Shown here: piece by piece, positions 23,836-33,382 of the stretch | Layout: each line of letters opens with the position of its first letter | Position numbering within the stretch: the first letter of the stretch is position 1 | Assembly (NCBI GenBank): GCA_016218665.1 | Contig: JACRDI010000028.1 | Span: forward strand, 1 to 64,000 | Length of the DNA stretch: 64,000 bases | Direction: 5' to 3' | DNA from: Desulfovibrio sp. | GTDB taxonomy: Bacteria; Desulfobacterota; Desulfovibrionia; Desulfovibrionales; Desulfovibrionaceae | Program-made: the position numbers and the translations under genes | The notes under the pieces: model-generated | What the model was told of the DNA's origin: nothing | Databases searched by the model: none | The model's input: only the letters and a program-made list of their open reading frames with translations

Positions 23836-25452
23836 TTACAGTTCCCGCAGGAGGCTCAGGTTGTCCAGGGCGTGCAGTTTCTCCATGTTCGGGAAGTGTT
23901 TGTAGAAGAATTTCAGGTCGTTGCCGATGGCGTTGCCCGCGCGGGCGATGTCCGACAGGGAGGTGCGCACGCCCCAGCCCGAGGACTGGTGGTGCACGCA
24001 GGTGACGAGCCCGCAGTACATGACCTTCCATCCGGCCAGGCACATGGCCAGGTCATGGTCGATGTCGTCCACCTGGGAGGGGGAGAAGCGGATGTCGAAG
24101 AAGGGCGCGTCCTTCAGGGCGCCGGTGCGGAAGAGGTGCAGGCAGCCCATGACCGAGCGCGTCTCGCGGATGAAGTCGTAGGCGCCGTTGTCGTACTGGT
24201 GGTCGGGCGAGTTGAGGCTCATCTTGAGCATGTCCTCGCGGGCCACGCTGACGTAGCGGTAGAGGTACTGGAGCATCTGCGGATCGCCGGGGAAGACCAC
24301 CTTGCAGCCCACCACGCCCACCTTGGGGTCGGCCTCGGCGAGGGTGAGGTACCATTCCAGCCAGTCCACGGGCACGTCCACGTCGTCGTCCAGAAAGGCC
24401 ACGTAGTCCGAGTCCCAGGTCTGCGGCAGGTTGATGAGCCAGTTGCGGGCCGCGGGCGCGCCGATGTTCACGTGCAGGGGGATGATGGTGTAGCGGTTGT
24501 TGGGGAAGAGCGCCCGCGCCTTTTCCGCCACCTCCTGGCTGTTGTCCGTGCAGCCGTTCAGCAAGAGCGTCACCGTGGCCTGGCCGATGTTCGAGGCGGC
24601 CAAGCTCTTGAGGGTGGAGTCCAGCAGCTCGGCCTTGTTCCAGGAATACAGGCAGATGGCCACGCGGCGCTGGTCCACCAGGGCGGAGTGCTTCACGCTG
24701 GGGGTCTTCAGCTCGCGCAGGCGGAAGCGGATGGAGGTCTGGCTCGGATCAAGGGCCAGGGAGCGCTCGTAGCGGACGATGGCCTCGGGCACGTCGCCGC
24801 GCATGCGGGCCACCTCGGCGGCGAAGTTCAGCAGCACCTCGCGCTTCATGGCCTCGGGCAGGCCGGTCCACAGCGCTTCGGCTTCCTCGGCCGCGCCGAT
24901 GGAGGCATATTGCATGAAGACCATGGCGTTGAAGTCGTCCTGCAGGCGCCTGGGGCACTTGAAGCCGTCCAGCCAGTCCGGCCGGCGGCCCATGGTGCGC
25001 TCCACGCGCAGCAGCAGGCCCGCGGCCAGGGCGAAATTGGGGTACATGGCCAGCAGCTTGCGCAGAAAGGTCGAGGCGTCCTCGGCCTCGCGGCCGAGGT
25101 TCAGGCCCATGATCATCTTGAGGCCCTTGGGGTCGGCGTTGGTCTTGTCCAGAATCTCGATCTTGAGGCGGGTTTCCGGGTCGGCCATGGCCGCGGGGGT
25201 GCGGATGTGGGCGATGTCGAAGGGGGCGAGCTGCAGGCATTTGTCGATGAGGTATTGCAGGGCCGGCTGGGCCTTTTCCTCCCCCTTGCGCACAGAGGCC
25301 AGGAAGCGGTTCAGGTAGCAGACGGCCACCTCCCGATCCAACAGAAAATTGGCGCGATAGTTCTCGAAGTGGGGCAGCACCTCGTCCAGGGGCAGGTAGT
25401 CGAGTTCGCCGCTCAGGCCCTTGGCCATGATGCGGAAGTATTCGTCGTTCAT
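23836..25452 (-). CDS. TPR-like/GT2 family glycosyltransferase (paralogue)
   Basis: The 538-residue protein has a helical, TPR-like N-terminal part (about 1-260) and a GT2 domain from about 270: AICLYSWNKAELLDSTLKSL, LLLNGCTDNSQ, HVNIGAPAARNWL, AFLDDDVDVPVDW, and the C-terminal VDDIDHDLAM and CVHHQSSG blocks. It is a sister of the protein at 9563-11203 with the same order of motifs. The acceptor is not known; such two-domain enzymes are often linked to surface protein or polysaccharide glycosylation. The ATG at 25452 has AGGAG seven bases upstream and was preferred over an earlier in-frame start. Confidence 0.85.
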   Translation of the reverse strand: MNDEYFRIMAKGLSGELDYLPLDEVLPHFENYRANFLLDREVAVCYLNRFLASVRKGEEKAQPALQYLIDKCLQLAPFDIAHIRTPAAMADPETRLKIEILDKTNADPKGLKMIMGLNLGREAEDASTFLRKLLAMYPNFALAAGLLLRVERTMGRRPDWLDGFKCPRRLQDDFNAMVFMQYASIGAAEEAEALWTGLPEAMKREVLLNFAAEVARMRGDVPEAIVRYERSLALDPSQTSIRFRLRELKTPSVKHSALVDQRRVAICLYSWNKAELLDSTLKSLAASNIGQATVTLLLNGCTDNSQEVAEKARALFPNNRYTIIPLHVNIGAPAARNWLINLPQTWDSDYVAFLDDDVDVPVDWLEWYLTLAEADPKVGVVGCKVVFPGDPQMLQYLYRYVSVAREDMLKMSLNSPDHQYDNGAYDFIRETRSVMGCLHLFRTGALKDAPFFDIRFSPSQVDDIDHDLAMCLAGWKVMYCGLVTCVHHQSSGWGVRTSLSDIARAGNAIGNDLKFFYKHFPNMEKLHALDNLSLLREL

Positions 25453-25517
25453 GTGCGTCTCCTGTCTGGGCACCGCGTAGGGTCAAAGGTGTGTCGGGGG
25501 GCTGCCATCCCGCGCGA

Positions 25518-26963
25518 CTATTCACGATTCGTGCCAGACTGAGGCGGGCAGCTTGTGCCCGGCGCGGCTTCGATGAGCCGGCGCTTCTCCCACGCGCCCC
25601 GGTGGAAGCGTATGCTGAAACAGGTGGCCAGGAAGCACACATAGGCCGAAAGGCACAGCCAGGGCCCGTGGATGCCCGCCAGGCCGCGGTCCACCACCCA
25701 CCAGGCGGGCAGGATGAGCACGCCGATGCTGGCCGTCAGCATGACCAGCATGACGAAGCGCGTGTCGCCCGCGCCCTTGAGCGCGCCGAAGCAGACGACG
25801 GACACGGCGTCGGCCAGGCTGTAGAGCGCCACGTAGCGCAGCAGCACCACGCCCGTCTCGCGGATGGCGGCGAAGGAGGCCCCGGCCTCGCCTTCGGAGC
25901 GCGCGGCGGAGTGGAACAGGTCCAGCAGGGGGCCGGGGGCCAGCAGGAACACCAGCCCCACCCCGGCCATCCACGTGACGGCCAGGAACAGCGCGTTGCC
26001 CGCGGCCCGGCGGGCCAAATCCGGCCTGCCCTGGCCCTGGCTGCGGCCCACCAGGATGCTGACCGCGATGGACAGGCCGATGGCCGGCAGATACGTGAGG
26101 CCGTTGATGGAGAAGGCGATGTTGGTGGCCGAGAGCGCCACCAGCCCCATGCGCCCCACCAGCAGCGAAAAGCCGGTGATGGCCATGACGTCCAGGAAGA
26201 ACTGCACGCCTGCGGGCAGGCCGAAGCGCAGCAGGCGGGAAAGCATCTCCCCTTCCAGCCGCCAGGAGGAGCGCGTGCGGTGCCGCCTTTCCGCCTCGGG
26301 CGAGAGGAGCAGCAGGGCGAAGAGCAGGCAGCTGAACGCCGCGCCCAGCACCGTGGCCACGGCCGCGCCCTCGATGCCCATCTCCGGCGCGCCCAGCCGC
26401 CCGAAGATGAGGGCGTAGTCCAGGGGCACGTTGGCCAGCGCGCCGATGACGTTCACCACCATGACGTTCACCGTGCGCCCCAGGCCGGAGAAATAGCCCG
26501 AAAGCGCGGTGGAGAGCACCAGGAAGCCGCCGCCCAGGGTCAGGATGCGGAAGTAGGAGGCCTCCAGGCCGCGCACGGGCTCCGGGTGGCCGGCAAGCTC
26601 GAAGAGCGGCCCGCCGGCAAAGGCCAGGCCAGCAAGGATGAGGGCCGAGGCCAGGCTGAACCAGATGCCCGCCCACAGGGCCGGGCCCACGCGCTCCGGG
26701 CGGCAGGCCCCGTGGTACTGGGCCACCAGCACCCCCACGCAGGAGGCCACGCCCATGAACAGCGACACGAGCAGGAACGAGGCCAGCCCGCCGGGCACCG
26801 CGGCCGCCAGCTCGGACATGTCGTGGTGGCCCAGGAAGATGCGGTCGGTGAACTGCATGAGGGTGGCGCTGCCCATGCTGACCATGAGCGGCGCGCCCAC
26901 GGAGAGCACCTCGCGGCAGCCGCAGGGGCCGTCCCAGCGGGACTTGAAGTCCTGGGCCTTCAT
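25518..26963 (-). CDS. MATE family multidrug/sodium antiporter
   Basis: The 481-residue protein has twelve membrane segments and MATE family features: VLSVGAPLMVSMGSATLMQF, DRIFLGHHDMSELAA, LGRTVNVMVVNVIGALANVPLDY and GAGDTRFVML. MATE proteins export drugs or metabolites in exchange for Na+ or H+. The substrate cannot be told. Its ATG overlaps the stop of the BaiN-like gene (ATGA), so they are cotranslated. Confidence 0.9.
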   Translation of the reverse strand: MKAQDFKSRWDGPCGCREVLSVGAPLMVSMGSATLMQFTDRIFLGHHDMSELAAAVPGGLASFLLVSLFMGVASCVGVLVAQYHGACRPERVGPALWAGIWFSLASALILAGLAFAGGPLFELAGHPEPVRGLEASYFRILTLGGGFLVLSTALSGYFSGLGRTVNVMVVNVIGALANVPLDYALIFGRLGAPEMGIEGAAVATVLGAAFSCLLFALLLLSPEAERRHRTRSSWRLEGEMLSRLLRFGLPAGVQFFLDVMAITGFSLLVGRMGLVALSATNIAFSINGLTYLPAIGLSIAVSILVGRSQGQGRPDLARRAAGNALFLAVTWMAGVGLVFLLAPGPLLDLFHSAARSEGEAGASFAAIRETGVVLLRYVALYSLADAVSVVCFGALKGAGDTRFVMLVMLTASIGVLILPAWWVVDRGLAGIHGPWLCLSAYVCFLATCFSIRFHRGAWEKRRLIEAAPGTSCPPQSGTNRE

Positions 26964-28213
26964 ATGGCCTGCCCGGCGGCGAAACCCGAGGCCCAGGCCC
27001 AGTGCAGGTTGAAGCCGCCCAGGTCGCCGGCCACGTCCAGGGCCTCGCCCAGGGCGAAGAGGCCGGGGATGGCCTTGCACTGCATGGTCCTGGCGGAGAA
27101 GGCCGCCGTGTCCAGCCCGCCGCTGGCGGCCTCGGCCCGGGCCATGCCCGCCGTTGCTTTGGGCGTCACGCGCCAGTGGTTCAGGCAGCGGGCCAGGGCG
27201 TCCAGCTCCGCGCGGGAAAGTTCGGCCACGCGCCTGTCGGCGAGTCCCGGCGGCAGCCCGGCCAGCCGGGCCTCGGCCAGCCTGCGCGGCAAAAGGCCCG
27301 CCACGATGGTGCGCGCCAGGGCCTTGCCCTTGTCCGGCCGGCGCAGCAGGGCCGGCAGGTCCGTGCCGGGGGCCAGGTCGATGACGATCTCCTCCCCGCG
27401 CCGCCAGCGGGACGAAAGGCGCAGGGCCGCCGGGCCGGAGAGCCCCTGGTGCGTGAACAAAAGCGAGTCCGTGACGCTGGCGCTCCCGCACTCCGGGCCG
27501 CCGCCGGCGAGGGAAAGCCGCGCCTCCACGCTCAGGCCGGAGAGCTCGCGGCAGAGGTCGAGGTCCGGCCCGGAGAGCAGCAGGGGCGTGAGGGCCGGGC
27601 GCGCGGGAATGTGCGGCAGGCCGAGCATTCCCGCCAGCCGGGCGACGACGTCCGTGCCGCCCAGGGCGGGCCAGGCCGGGCTGCCCAGGGCCAGGGCCAC
27701 GCGCGGGGCGAAGAGCGCGCCGTGCTCCGTGTCCACGCGGAAGAGCCCGCCGGGCTCGGCCGGGGGCACCAGGCCCGTCACCGCGCGTCCGGGCAGGAAA
27801 CGGCAGCCCGCCTTGCGGCAGGCCTTTTCCAGCGCCTCGGCCAGGGCCTGCGCTCCCTGGTCGCAGAACATCTTGCCCTGGTCCTCCTCGTGGGCCGAGA
27901 GGCCGAGCTCCTTCAGCAGGGCCAGGAACTGCGCGGGCGGGAAGCGTTTGAGCGCCTGGGCCGTGAAGCGTGGGTCCTTGGAAAGATAGTTGCCCGGCGC
28001 GGCGTGCAGGTTGGTGCAGTTGCACCTCCCCCCGCCGGAGGCCCGGAGTTTGCGCGCCATGGTGCGGTCCTGGTCGACGAGGACGATGTCGCGCCGGATG
28101 CCTGCGGCCTTGGCCTTGCGCGCGGCCATGAGGGCGCAGAGCATGCCGGCTGGGCCCGCGCCCAGGACGAGGATGTCGGCGTCCGGCGGGGCGGTGGGGG
28201 AAAGTTCGGTCAT
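26960..28213 (-). CDS. BaiN/HI0933-type FAD-dependent oxidoreductase
   Basis: The 417-residue flavoprotein has the FAD-binding start DILVLGAGPAGMLCALMAAR, the family signature LRASGGGRCNCTN, and the final GLFALGEALDVAGDLGGFNL. Proteins of this group (HI0933/YhiN, BaiN) are putative NAD(P)H-dependent flavin oxidoreductases of unsettled function. The ATG at 28213 is set by the family N-terminus; the ribosome site is weak. It is upstream of and coupled to the MATE gene. Confidence 0.9.
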   Translation of the reverse strand: MTELSPTAPPDADILVLGAGPAGMLCALMAARKAKAAGIRRDIVLVDQDRTMARKLRASGGGRCNCTNLHAAPGNYLSKDPRFTAQALKRFPPAQFLALLKELGLSAHEEDQGKMFCDQGAQALAEALEKACRKAGCRFLPGRAVTGLVPPAEPGGLFRVDTEHGALFAPRVALALGSPAWPALGGTDVVARLAGMLGLPHIPARPALTPLLLSGPDLDLCRELSGLSVEARLSLAGGGPECGSASVTDSLLFTHQGLSGPAALRLSSRWRRGEEIVIDLAPGTDLPALLRRPDKGKALARTIVAGLLPRRLAEARLAGLPPGLADRRVAELSRAELDALARCLNHWRVTPKATAGMARAEAASGGLDTAAFSARTMQCKAIPGLFALGEALDVAGDLGGFNLHWAWASGFAAGQAI

Positions 28214-28372
28214 GCCGCTTTTGTAGGAGATGCCCGCAGGGAACACAAGGAGCGCAAGTACGGACTTTGCGTCGCGCCAGCCCCTTTGCATCCTTCGCAA
28301 TCTGTGCTAGGCCTCTTTGCGGAGCGCGGCTCCGAAAATCTTCGCGTCCCCAGGGCGCACAAGGGGTGGGTC

Positions 28373-28459
28373 ATGGATTTCTTTTTCTTCTTCGCCGGTT
28401 TGTTCAGCACCATCGCGGCCCTTGTGGTCATCAAGAAGACCAGCAAGAACGAGCACTAG
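28373..28459 (+). CDS. 28-residue single-pass membrane peptide
   Basis: ATG 28373 with AAGGGGTG upstream opens MDFFFFFAGLFSTIAALVVI and ends IKKTSKNEH. It is one hydrophobic helix followed by a positive tail, so it should sit in the inner membrane with its C-terminus inside. A terminator lies about 90 bases after it. I do not recognise it, and conservation would have to confirm it. Confidence 0.55.
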   Translation: MDFFFFFAGLFSTIAALVVIKKTSKNEH

Positions 28460-28551
28460 GCCTGGGCGCGTCCGCGCCTGAAGGCCGTGCCGGCTGATTG
28501 CGCCCGTCCCGCCGCCCTGTAGTGGCGCGGGGCCGGTGGTTTCGGCATTTC

Positions 28552-28583
28552 AGCCCGCTTCCGGACAGGGAGCGGGCTTTTTT
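28552..28583 (+). terminator. strong intrinsic terminator
   Basis: AGCCCGCT and AGCGGGCT form an 8-bp stem with a short loop, followed by six T. It lies downstream of the small membrane peptide and just before the stop of the opposing SGNH gene. Confidence 0.85.
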
Positions 28584-28591
28584 GCGGGCGG

Positions 28592-29722
28592 CTACAGCCA
28601 GCCCAGGCGGGCCAGCCTGTCGGCCACGGCCCCGGCGGCCACGGCGTGTCCGTAGGCGTTCCAGCAGGAGTCCGGGTGGAAGCCGAAGGGCTTGCCATGC
28701 TGGCGGAAGTCCTCGGCGAAGGCGTCCTGCAGGTCCAGGAAGGGAATGCCCAGCAGTTCGGCCTCGGCGGCGGCCATGCGGTTCAGCTCCAGGGCCTGGG
28801 CCAGCTCGGCCACGCCCGCCCGGGCCTCGATCTCCGCCCGGGCCCCGTCCATCACCACCAGCAGCCTGGCCCCGGCGGCCGCGGCCTGGGCCTGCAACTG
28901 GCCCAGGACATAGCGCACGGCGCGGCGGTCCAGGGCCTGTTGTTCTTCCGGGCCCATGGCCGGGGCCGTGGCGCTGGCCGCGGCCTCGTAGCGGCGGTCC
29001 GCCCTGGGCTTGCGCAGCAGGCGCTCCGCCAGGGCCGGGCGCAGGCCTTCGGGCCCGGTCAGGTAGCGCAGAAACGCGCTGCCCTGGCGGATGCGCTCGG
29101 CAAAGGCCGGGGCATAGGGCGTGGGCGGCAGCTCTTCCACCGTGTCCTCGGCGCCCAGGCGCAGCTTCAGGAAATGCGCGGACAGCGGCCCTGTGTTCGG
29201 CCGGTGGCTGGCGGGAATGTCCTCGGGCGAGAGGAGGGCGATGAGCAGCTGCGGGTGCGCGGCCAGGGCGGCCTTGCGCGCCATGAGCAGGTGCTGCGAC
29301 AGGGGCGCGCCGTCCAGTCCGTAGCGGAACACCTCGGCGCCGTCGGGCAGGGCGGCCAGCTCGCGCTCAAGGTCGCCGGCCAGGCTGGCCTGGGGCGGCA
29401 CTTCCAGGGCCTCCACCAGGCTGCCGCCCACCAGGGCGATGCGCAGGGCACTGCCGCGCCCGGTGGGGTAGTCCGGGTGGGCGGAGTTCCAGCCCTGGGC
29501 GTTTATGGAAAAGGGCGCGCTGGCGTCGCGGTCGCGGTACACGCCGGTCTGGCCGCTCTGCCGGCGCAGCACCCCGTCCACGAAGGCCAGGGCGGGCACG
29601 TCCGGCGCGGGCAGGACCACGCGGAAGAAGACCTCGGCCAGGGCCAGCAAAAGGGCCAGCACGGCGGGCGGCAGGGTGGCGGTGGCAAGGCGCTTTCCGG
29701 TCAGGGTCATGGGGGGGCTCAT
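28592..29722 (-). CDS. SGNH-hydrolase-like membrane protein
   Basis: The 376-residue protein has one N-terminal membrane segment (about 10-35) and then an SGNH-type fold facing the periplasm: IALVGGSLVEAL at the nucleophile position, SPEDIP in the middle and DSCWNAYGH near the end, which carries the Asp-His pair. SGNH proteins of this layout acetylate or deacetylate polysaccharides or cut esters. The usual GDS is GGS here but the Ser is kept. The start may be 29722 or the next Met at 29710; neither has a clear ribosome site. Confidence 0.7.
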   Translation of the reverse strand: MSPPMTLTGKRLATATLPPAVLALLLALAEVFFRVVLPAPDVPALAFVDGVLRRQSGQTGVYRDRDASAPFSINAQGWNSAHPDYPTGRGSALRIALVGGSLVEALEVPPQASLAGDLERELAALPDGAEVFRYGLDGAPLSQHLLMARKAALAAHPQLLIALLSPEDIPASHRPNTGPLSAHFLKLRLGAEDTVEELPPTPYAPAFAERIRQGSAFLRYLTGPEGLRPALAERLLRKPRADRRYEAAASATAPAMGPEEQQALDRRAVRYVLGQLQAQAAAAGARLLVVMDGARAEIEARAGVAELAQALELNRMAAAEAELLGIPFLDLQDAFAEDFRQHGKPFGFHPDSCWNAYGHAVAAGAVADRLARLGWL

Positions 29723-29830
29723 GGGGTCGGTTCCGGGTATTGCCGAGGGGGCCCGGCAGCCTGTACACAGGGTGCGTTCCGTCTACACCCCAACAGGCGG
29801 CGAGGCAAGGCTCGCGCCGGGAGGCTCTGA

Positions 29831-30592
29831 ATGCGCATAATTTCCTGGAACGTCAACGGGTTCCGCGCCGTTTTGGGCAAGGGCTTTCTGGAGTGGGTCG
29901 GCGGCTGCGGCGCGGATGTGGTGCTGCTGCAGGAGACCAAGGTGGAGCCGGAGCAGCTCTCCGAGGCCGAGCGCAACCCGGCGGGCTACACCGGGGTGTG
30001 GAACTGGTCCAAGGGCAAGAAGGGCTATTCCGGCACGGCCTGCCTCACCAAAACGCCGCCCCTGGCGCACTCCTTCGGCCTTGAGGACCCGCGCTACCGG
30101 GGCGAGGGCCGCGTGGTGCACCTGGAGTACCCGGACTTCCACCTCTTCAACATCTACTTCCCCAACGGGCAGAAGGACGACGAGCGCCTGGCCTACAAGC
30201 TGGGCTTCTACGACGCCTTCCTGGCCCAGGCGCAGGGCCTGCGCAAGACCAAGCCCATCGTGGTCGGCGGCGACTTCAACACCGCCCACACCGAGATCGA
30301 CCTGAAGAACGCCAAGGCCAACGAGAAGACCTCGGGCTTCCTGCCCATCGAGCGCGCCTGGATCGACACGTTCATCGCCCACGGCTACGTGGACACCTTC
30401 CGCCTGTTCGAGAAGGGCCCCGGGCACTACTCGTGGTGGAGCTTCCGCGCCAATGCCCGGGCCAAGAACGTGGGCTGGCGCATCGACTACTTCTTCGTGT
30501 CCGACGAGCTGAAGCACCGCGTGAAGGCCGCCTGGATCGAGCCGGAGGTAATGGGCAGCGACCACTGCCCCGTGGGCGTGGAGATCGTCTAG
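29831..30592 (+). CDS. xth: exodeoxyribonuclease III
   Basis: The 253-residue protein is a full-length ExoIII/AP endonuclease: MRIISWNVNGFRAV, VVLLQETKV with the metal-binding Glu, YFPNGQ, VGGDFNTAHTEID and the final GSDHCPVGVEI with the catalytic His. It nicks DNA at abasic sites in base-excision repair and trims 3' ends. GGGAGG lies seven bases upstream of the ATG. Confidence 0.96.
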   Translation: MRIISWNVNGFRAVLGKGFLEWVGGCGADVVLLQETKVEPEQLSEAERNPAGYTGVWNWSKGKKGYSGTACLTKTPPLAHSFGLEDPRYRGEGRVVHLEYPDFHLFNIYFPNGQKDDERLAYKLGFYDAFLAQAQGLRKTKPIVVGGDFNTAHTEIDLKNAKANEKTSGFLPIERAWIDTFIAHGYVDTFRLFEKGPGHYSWWSFRANARAKNVGWRIDYFFVSDELKHRVKAAWIEPEVMGSDHCPVGVEIV

Positions 30593-30677
30593 GTCTTCCG
30601 GGCGTTCCGGCGAGCGTCCCCCCGATCCCGGCTGACGAGCCCGTCTGGCCCGGGTCAGGCCCGCTGGGCCATGCCCT

Positions 30678-31451
30678 CTAGGCCATGAACGACCGGGCCA
30701 CCCGGAACACGTCCTCGTAGGAGAGCCCCGCGCGGACGGCCAGGCACATCTCCGTGGCCATGCGCATCTTGCGCCGCGCGGCGGAGAGAGCCTGGCCGCG
30801 CAGCCCGGACACATGGGCGGAGACGAAGGCCGCGTCAAAGCCGTCCGCCGCGAGGGAGAGGCCCTCGGCAAAGGGGCCGGGCTTCAGGTGCGGCACATAC
30901 TCGTGCAGCGCCTGCCGGCCGTTTCGGCGCGCGGCCAGGGCGTAGAAGAGCAGCTTCACCGCTAGGCGGTCGTCCTTCTGCTTGTGGTCCACGGCCAGCA
31001 GCACCGGCAGGTTGGCGTCCTTCTCGGCCAGGGTGGCCATGAGCCCGTGGGCCAGCTCGAAGGCGCGCTTCTCGCCGATGACGGAGCCGCCCATGCGACC
31101 GCACAGGCGGATGAAGGCCAGGCGCGGGTTTTCCGCCAGGGCGATGCTCGTGAGGGTCTGGCCCATCATCTCGAAGCGACGGCGGGCCTCGTCCAGCAGG
31201 GCCGAGGCCTTGGCCCTGGCCAGGGCGCGCAGCATGTCCGCGTCCAGGCCGGAGAGGGCGGAGTCGAGCAGGTGGCGGATGAAGCGCTCGCCGGTGTTCT
31301 CCAGCTCAGAGGCCAGCAGGGCGCGGTCGCGCTTGGCGTCCAGCAGCTTCTTGATGGACAGCCAGTACGCGGCCAGGGCCTCCATTGGCATGTCCACGAT
31401 GTCCAGCTCGTTCTGGGCCGGGGAGTCATCCTTCTGTGCGCGCAGGTCCAT
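30678..31451 (-). CDS. hypothetical helical protein
   Basis: I do not recognise this 257-residue protein. It appears mostly alpha-helical: MEALAAYWLSIKKLLDAKRD, LLDSALSGLDADMLRALARA and LLDEARRRFEMMGQTL are amphipathic, and the C-terminal part (YVPHLKPGPFAEGLSLAADG) is more globular. No signal peptide or membrane segment is seen. The ATG at 31451 has AAGGCG upstream; an earlier in-frame Met at about 31484 is possible. It lies divergent from lgt. Confidence 0.65.
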   Translation of the reverse strand: MDLRAQKDDSPAQNELDIVDMPMEALAAYWLSIKKLLDAKRDRALLASELENTGERFIRHLLDSALSGLDADMLRALARAKASALLDEARRRFEMMGQTLTSIALAENPRLAFIRLCGRMGGSVIGEKRAFELAHGLMATLAEKDANLPVLLAVDHKQKDDRLAVKLLFYALAARRNGRQALHEYVPHLKPGPFAEGLSLAADGFDAAFVSAHVSGLRGQALSAARRKMRMATEMCLAVRAGLSYEDVFRVARSFMA

Positions 31452-31644
31452 GGGCGTCGCCTTGCACTCCCGGACCGGCCGGGGCATTGGGGTTGACGCG
31501 GGCCGCAAAAAGGCCGAACTTCTGCCCGCGCCGGGCCGCCCGGCCCCCACGCGGGGGGCGTAAAAACGGCGGTCCGCTCGTCTTGTAGCGCACTTTCAAA
31601 CAGGAAACAAACGGGCCGCCCCCGGCCAAGCCCCAGGAGAGAGC

Positions 31645-32451
31645 ATGCTCACCTATCCCGCCTTCGACCCCGTGGCCTTGCAGATAGGCCCTGTGGCCGC
31701 CCGCTGGTACGGGCTCATGTACGCGGTGGGTTTCGCCACGGCCTGGTGGCTGGGCCGCCGCCGCGCCGCGCGGCCTGGTTCCGGCTGGACCGCCGCCCAG
31801 GTGGACGACCTCATCACCTGGCTGGTGGTGGGCGTGGTGCTGGGCGGCCGCATCGGCTACGTGGTCTTCTACGATCCCGCCTACTACCTGGCCAACCCGC
31901 TGGAGAGCTTCTCCATCTGGCGCGGGGGCATGAGCTTCCACGGCGGCGTGGCGGGCGTCATCCTGGTGTGCTGGCTGTACGGCAAAAGCATCGGCAAGGG
32001 GCTGCTGGAGGTGGGCGACCTCATCGCGCCGCTGGTGCCGCCGGGGCTCTTCGCCGGGCGTCTGGGCAACTTCATCAACGGCGAGCTCTGGGGCCGGGTG
32101 ACGGACGTGCCCTGGGCCATGGTCTTCCCCACGGGCGGGCCGCTGCCGCGCCATCCCTCGCAGCTGTACGAGGCCGCCCTGGAGGGCCTGCTGCTCTTCG
32201 CCGTGCTCTGGGTCTACTCCCTGAAGCCCCGGCCGCGCGGCGCGGTGGGCGGGCTGTTCCTGCTGGGCTACGGCCTGGCGCGCTTCTTCGTGGAGTTCTT
32301 CCGCCAGCCGGACGCCCAGCTGGGCTTCGTGCTGCTGGATTTCTTCAGCATGGGGCAGCTGTTGTGCCTGCCCATGATCCTGCTTGGCGCGTGGCTCATG
32401 CTGCGCCACCGCGGCGCGTCTACGGGACGGGCGGGGAAGGCGGCCGCCTGA
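31645..32451 (+). CDS. lgt: prolipoprotein diacylglyceryl transferase
   Basis: The 268-residue protein has seven membrane segments and the Lgt signature [18 protein letters not shown], along with [11 protein letters not shown] and the RHPSQLYEA box. Lgt transfers diacylglycerol from phosphatidylglycerol to the lipobox Cys of prolipoproteins in the inner membrane. AGGAGAG precedes the ATG. Its 3' end overlaps the convergent cyclotransferase gene by 32 bases. Confidence 0.96.
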   Translation: MLTYPAFDPVALQIGPVAARWYGLMYAVGFATAWWLGRRRAARPGSGWTAAQVDDLITWLVVGVVLGGRIGYVVFYDPAYYLANPLESFSIWRGGMSFHGGVAGVILVCWLYGKSIGKGLLEVGDLIAPLVPPGLFAGRLGNFINGELWGRVTDVPWAMVFPTGGPLPRHPSQLYEAALEGLLLFAVLWVYSLKPRPRGAVGGLFLLGYGLARFFVEFFRQPDAQLGFVLLDFFSMGQLLCLPMILLGAWLMLRHRGASTGRAGKAAA

Positions 32452-33382
32452 GGAGCTCCGGCAGGCGCAGGGCGAAGATCTTGTCCCAGAGCTTGCCCGT
32501 GACGTAGAGCAGCCCCCGGCCGCCATCTCCAGCGCCGGCGCCATTGCCGCCATCGCCATTGCCGGCGGCGGGGTCGAAGGCGATGCCGTTGGCCGCCTCG
32601 GCCTGGCCGGCCAGCTCGCGGCGCAGGGGCGAGAGGTCGATCCACAGGACGACCTGTCCTGCTCCCTGGCCCACACCCTGGCCTGGGCCCGGCCGGATCA
32701 CCGCGATGCGGTCCTCTCCCCACACGTTGGCCAGAAGCCAGCCGTTGACCCATTCCAGCTCGTTCAGCCGCTCCACGGGCCGGCCGCCGTCGCGCACGGG
32801 GAGCGTGCGCCCGGTCTCGGCCAGGGTGCGCGCATCCAGGAAGCGCAGGGTGTCCGTGCCGTCGCTTAAGGCCAGCTCACGGCCGTTGAAGGCCAGGCCC
32901 CAGCCCTGGCCGCGCAGGGGCCGCCGCGAAAGGGGCCGCAGGGTCGCCGCGTCCCAGGTGAGGATGAGGCCTTCCTTCCAGGTGAGCTGCACCAGCCGCG
33001 CCCGCTTTGCGCCGTTTTCTCCCGGGGCCAGGGCCAGCCCCTCGCCGAAGAGCTGCGCCGGCAGGGCGCGCCGGGCCAGCACGCGGCCCGTGGAGGGCTC
33101 CACCCGGCGCAGGGAGGACTGCCCGTAGAGGCCGGTGCTCTCGAAGAACACACCCTCATGGAACACGAGCCCCTGGGTGAAGGCTTCCGGATCGTGCGGC
33201 AGGCGGAAAAGGACGAACGCCGCCTCGGTTGGGGCGGCCTGCTGCCCGGACTGGAGCGCCTGCTGTCCGGACTGTCCGGCCGCGAAGGCGGCGTGGCGGG
33301 CCCCGGCCAGGGCAGGCCCGGCCAGGGCGAGGTGGCACAGCATCAGCCCGGCCCAAAGGACCATGGCCGCCCGGAGCCTCAT
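32420..33382 (-). CDS. glutaminyl-peptide cyclotransferase (beta-propeller type)
   Basis: The 320-residue protein has a signal peptide (about residues 1-26) and the bacterial/plant glutamine cyclotransferase pattern: [59 protein letters not shown] and a NGIAFDP motif. It would form pyroglutamate at the N-terminus of exported proteins. A low-complexity [14 protein letters not shown] insert lies near 275-290. Its start overlaps the cheD stop (ATGA), making it the last gene of the prepilin-cheD cluster. Confidence 0.85.
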   Translation of the reverse strand: MRLRAAMVLWAGLMLCHLALAGPALAGARHAAFAAGQSGQQALQSGQQAAPTEAAFVLFRLPHDPEAFTQGLVFHEGVFFESTGLYGQSSLRRVEPSTGRVLARRALPAQLFGEGLALAPGENGAKRARLVQLTWKEGLILTWDAATLRPLSRRPLRGQGWGLAFNGRELALSDGTDTLRFLDARTLAETGRTLPVRDGGRPVERLNELEWVNGWLLANVWGEDRIAVIRPGPGQGVGQGAGQVVLWIDLSPLRRELAGQAEAANGIAFDPAAGNGDGGNGAGAGDGGRGLLYVTGKLWDKIFALRLPELLRRPPSPPVP

